This document shows positions 31,674 to 33,295 of a stretch of DNA of 33,295 nt, piece after piece. Location of the stretch: assembly GCA_022709405.1 (NCBI GenBank), contig JAKLIV010000026.1, positions 1 to 33,295 on the forward strand, given 5' to 3'. Each line of letters starts with the position of its first letter. Position 1 is the stretch's first letter. The notes below the pieces were generated by a model, which searched no databases, was not told where the DNA came from, and was given only the letters and a program-made list of their open reading frames with translations. The position numbers and the translations under genes were made by a program. This stretch comes from Spirochaetota bacterium (GTDB taxonomy: Bacteria > Spirochaetota > UBA4802 > UBA5550).

Positions 31674-31991
31674 TCAGTAGTTGTTGATATTATTGCTCGA
31701 ATACGGATTGAAGAAATCCTCGGCCGCCGTGTTCGCGGCCTGAAGCTCGCTTTCCTGAAACGATTCGCGCAGGACGGAGTTGAGGAACACGGCGCCGGCG
31801 ATGATCATGGCCGCAGCCGAGATGGAAAACCCGTAATACAGCGCGCTCCACGCCGCACCGCGTTCAGGGAGGGGATGCGCGGCCGATTCGGAGGCAAGAA
31901 CCTTCATGGCCATCTTTTTGCTCCACCGGCTGCTCTTCTCCCTCTTTGAAATCGCTTTTTCGAAAATCTCCACCGCTTTTTTTTCATTCAT
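31674..31991 (-). CDS. Single-TM small protein, candidate anti-sigma factor
   Basis: A 105-residue protein with a basic, cytoplasm-facing N-terminus (about 1-45: NEKKAVEIFEKAISKREKSS, KKMAMKVLASES), one TM helix at about 50-72 (YYGFSISAAAMIIAGAVFLN) and a short acidic/Asn-rich periplasmic tail. Its ATG overlaps the sigma gene by 8 bp, so the two are translationally coupled. No zinc-binding anti-sigma motif (HxxxCxxC) is present, so it is not of the RsrA class. Size and topology match short single-TM anti-sigma proteins such as CnrY. The role is inferred from position and layout. Confidence 0.6.
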   Translation of the reverse strand: MNEKKAVEIFEKAISKREKSSRWSKKMAMKVLASESAAHPLPERGAAWSALYYGFSISAAAMIIAGAVFLNSVLRESFQESELQAANTAAEDFFNPYSSNNINNY

Positions 31992-32499
31992 GGCGCGCCT
32001 CCCTGATTGATGCGATCCTGATTATCAGGTTTTTTCCCCGATGTATCCTTGATTTTACGGTTCCTTTTTTGATTTTCAGCGCTTCCGATATCTCCATCTC
32101 GGACTGACCAAGAAGCAGCAGATCAAAGACGGCCCGGTATTTGTCCGGAAGGTCCTTGATTATTCTTTTCATCGCGTCCAGTTCCTCCGGGTCGCATTCA
32201 ATACGGCCGGCGCCGATGAGCTCCACCTCCTGCTGCAGGCGCCGGGCGTTGATCTCTTCACGCTGAAATTTTTCTCCCATGCGCAGCGACTCGTTTTTCG
32301 CGATCGTGTACAGCCAGTTGCACATCGCCCGGTCATCGGCGAAAACGGCCGAATCCAGGGCGCGATAAGCCCTGATATAGGTCTCCTGAACGACATCGTC
32401 GATGGCATGGAAATACCTCGCCGGAAGGTATTTCCTTACCGCGGCGAGAACGGTTCCCTTGGTCTCATCGACGAACTTGCAGAAATCTTTTTCATTCAT
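31984..32499 (-). CDS. ECF-type RNA polymerase sigma factor
   Basis: A 171-residue sigma-70 family protein of the extracytoplasmic-function group. Region 2 covers about residues 9-78, with the -10-binding part YFHAIDDVVQETYIRAYRAL and FADDRAMCNWLYTIAKNESLRM. A short linker follows, then region 4 at about 115-165 (IKDLPDKYRAVFDLLLLGQSEMEISEALKIKKGTVKSRIHRGK), the helix-turn-helix that reads -35 elements such as GGAAC. There is no region 1 or 3, as expected. A membrane-anchored CnrX/CpxP-like gene precedes it and a candidate anti-sigma gene follows. It probably activates its own operon and unseen target genes. Confidence 0.93.
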   Translation of the reverse strand: MNEKDFCKFVDETKGTVLAAVRKYLPARYFHAIDDVVQETYIRAYRALDSAVFADDRAMCNWLYTIAKNESLRMGEKFQREEINARRLQQEVELIGAGRIECDPEELDAMKRIIKDLPDKYRAVFDLLLLGQSEMEISEALKIKKGTVKSRIHRGKNLIIRIASIREARHE

Positions 32500-32542
32500 A
32501 CAGGGGGCCCGAATCCGGCGTCCTCTCGATCATATTGTCTCT

Positions 32543-33109
32543 TCAGCGTATCGGCGGCGGACCGGGCGGCATACCGAAACCCGGTCCTTCGTGCATGCCC
32601 GGTCCGGGCCCGCCGGGCATATCAGGGCCGCCGCGGGGCGGTCTTCCCGGAAAAATACCCATCCGCTTATTCCGCATTTCCGTGAACTTCCCGCGCTGTG
32701 AAGGGGTCAGCACGTCCCTGATCTCGTACAGCTGTTTTATATGCATGACCTTGATTTCCTCCTCGACGTGGTCAAGTGATCGTATCATGGCGCGCGTCCT
32801 GTTTTCGTCAAAGGCATCTCCTTCCAGTATTCCGATGTTGCGGTCAAGGGTGCGCCGTATCTTTTCCCGTTGCAGGTGTTCCTGTTTCATGTTGTTCTCG
32901 ATGATCTCCCTGATCTTCCGTGATTGTTCAGCGGTGAGGTCCAGGTCTTTTTCGAGCAGCCGGGCTATTTCCAGGCCCCTGCCGCCGGGAGGTTCGGGAA
33001 AGGGCCCGCCGCGATGGACAAGCCAGTGAAGGGGGCCTGAAACCACGATGCCGAGTGCAAAGGCTGCCGCCGCCACTCCGATATAAATCAATGCGCTGCT
33101 TTTTTTCAT
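32543..33109 (-). CDS. CpxP/Spy/CnrX-like periplasmic protein with membrane anchor
   Basis: A 188-residue protein. An uncleaved signal anchor (about 5-24) leads to an all-helical periplasmic domain with two LTxxQ motifs, LDLTAEQSRKI (56-66) and VLTPSQRGKF (133-142), as in CpxP, Spy, ZraP and CnrX. A His-x3-His pair (H28, H32) directly after the anchor is reminiscent of the metal-binding pair of CnrX; the second CnrX metal pair is not conserved (Gln126/Ile130 by eye alignment). A Gly/Pro-rich tail (about 150-188: GRPPRGGPDMPGGPGPGMHE) follows. GAGGG lies seven bases before the ATG. It stands first in the operon with the ECF sigma gene. It is likely a sensor of metal or envelope stress. Confidence 0.86.
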   Translation of the reverse strand: MKKSSALIYIGVAAAAFALGIVVSGPLHWLVHRGGPFPEPPGGRGLEIARLLEKDLDLTAEQSRKIREIIENNMKQEHLQREKIRRTLDRNIGILEGDAFDENRTRAMIRSLDHVEEEIKVMHIKQLYEIRDVLTPSQRGKFTEMRNKRMGIFPGRPPRGGPDMPGGPGPGMHEGPGFGMPPGPPPIR

Positions 33110-33252
33110 CTCGATTCCCTCGCTGAAACCCGGGCCCCACAGAGCCTGCCGTTTTTCGTCACACCTGAAACCGTCATATCATCCTGCATCGGATGTAAAC
33201 CGGTTTTTTTATTTTCATCAGGAAACGATCGCCGCCCTTTCTTTTTTATAAT

Positions 33253-33281
33253 TTTAACCGGATAACGATCCGGATGGTTCC
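33253..33281 (-). promoter_or_regulatory. Candidate ECF-sigma promoter with operator-like palindrome
   Basis: On the minus strand GGAACC (33281-33276) is the -35 typical of ECF promoters, followed by a 17-base spacer and GTTAAA (33258-33253). The inverted repeat CCGGAT-AACG-ATCCGG (33258-33273) fills the spacer, with another CCGGAT at 33290-33295. The start would lie about 140 bases before the first ATG of the sensor/sigma operon, a long leader. The -10 is a poor ECF match, so this is tentative. Confidence 0.4.
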
Positions 33282-33295
33282 ATTTTTTACCGGAT

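Noticed and set aside
1..33295. Search for tRNA, rRNA, CRISPR arrays, IS elements and integrases
   Set aside because: Intergenic spaces are all below 300 bp and I saw no cloverleaf, regular spaced repeats, transposase or integrase motifs.

Overview
The window is a dense, roughly 57% GC (by eye) stretch of chromosome from a diderm bacterium: it encodes an outer-membrane beta-barrel protein, three lipoproteins, a CpxP/CnrX-like periplasmic protein and several membrane-anchored signalling proteins. The loosely conserved lipoboxes, the abundance of c-di-GMP and chemotaxis proteins and the overall gene content would fit a free-living spirochaete-type lineage, but nothing here fixes the taxonomy. 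Most genes are housekeeping or signalling genes on alternating strands, with good Shine-Dalgarno (SD) sites that often move the start downstream of the longest open frame. No rRNA, tRNA, CRISPR array, IS element or prophage was found.

Layout. 1-2.9 kb: the end of a fructose-type PTS EIIA, then leuS with a strong terminator. 3.0-4.1 kb: an alpha/beta hydrolase with its own promoter. 4.1-9.2 kb: an AT-richer, patchy segment with an outer-membrane protein, a Phd/VapC-type toxin-antitoxin pair, ybaK plus a hotdog thioesterase, an unusually short RlmN-like radical SAM enzyme, and a large CARDB-repeat lipoprotein. 9.3-13.3 kb: a 4-TM protein, a SHOCT protein, an m5U-methyltransferase-like protein and a six-TM chemotaxis receptor. 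13.4-16 kb: two coupled TPM-domain proteins, a possible small leader ORF and a lipoprotein. 16-18.8 kb: an HD-GYP phosphodiesterase and an Ig-like-repeat lipoprotein. 18.9-22.5 kb: an exported beta-carbonic anhydrase, a nucleotidyltransferase module and a long-chain acyl-CoA synthetase. 22.5-26.5 kb: a PAS-GGDEF protein, malate dehydrogenase and a lone ABC ATPase. 26.6-31.5 kb: an unrecognised 171-residue protein, a small membrane protein, a MaoC-type hydratase, a CHASE4-HAMP-GGDEF protein and a DUF362 ferredoxin-like protein. 31.6-33.3 kb: a sigma-factor operon.

The two most interesting places are these. (i) The last 149 bp of the acyl-CoA synthetase gene occur twice, at 19732-19880 and 20607-20755, with 5 differences, and they bracket a nucleotidyltransferase/partner gene pair. 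This looks like a module inserted at, or substituted into, the 3' end of a fadD-type gene while keeping the gene intact. (ii) At the right edge, a membrane-anchored CpxP/CnrX-like periplasmic protein, an ECF sigma factor and a 105-residue single-TM protein form an operon that has the three parts of a Cnr-type sensor / sigma / anti-sigma switch. Upstream is a GGAACC motif with an inverted repeat filling the spacer of a possible sigma-dependent promoter.

Other observations are three lipoproteins that all mature to Cys-Asp-Asp, possible leaderless transcripts for both toxin-antitoxin-like modules, and divergent active-site loops in the m5U-methyltransferase-like and malate dehydrogenase proteins.
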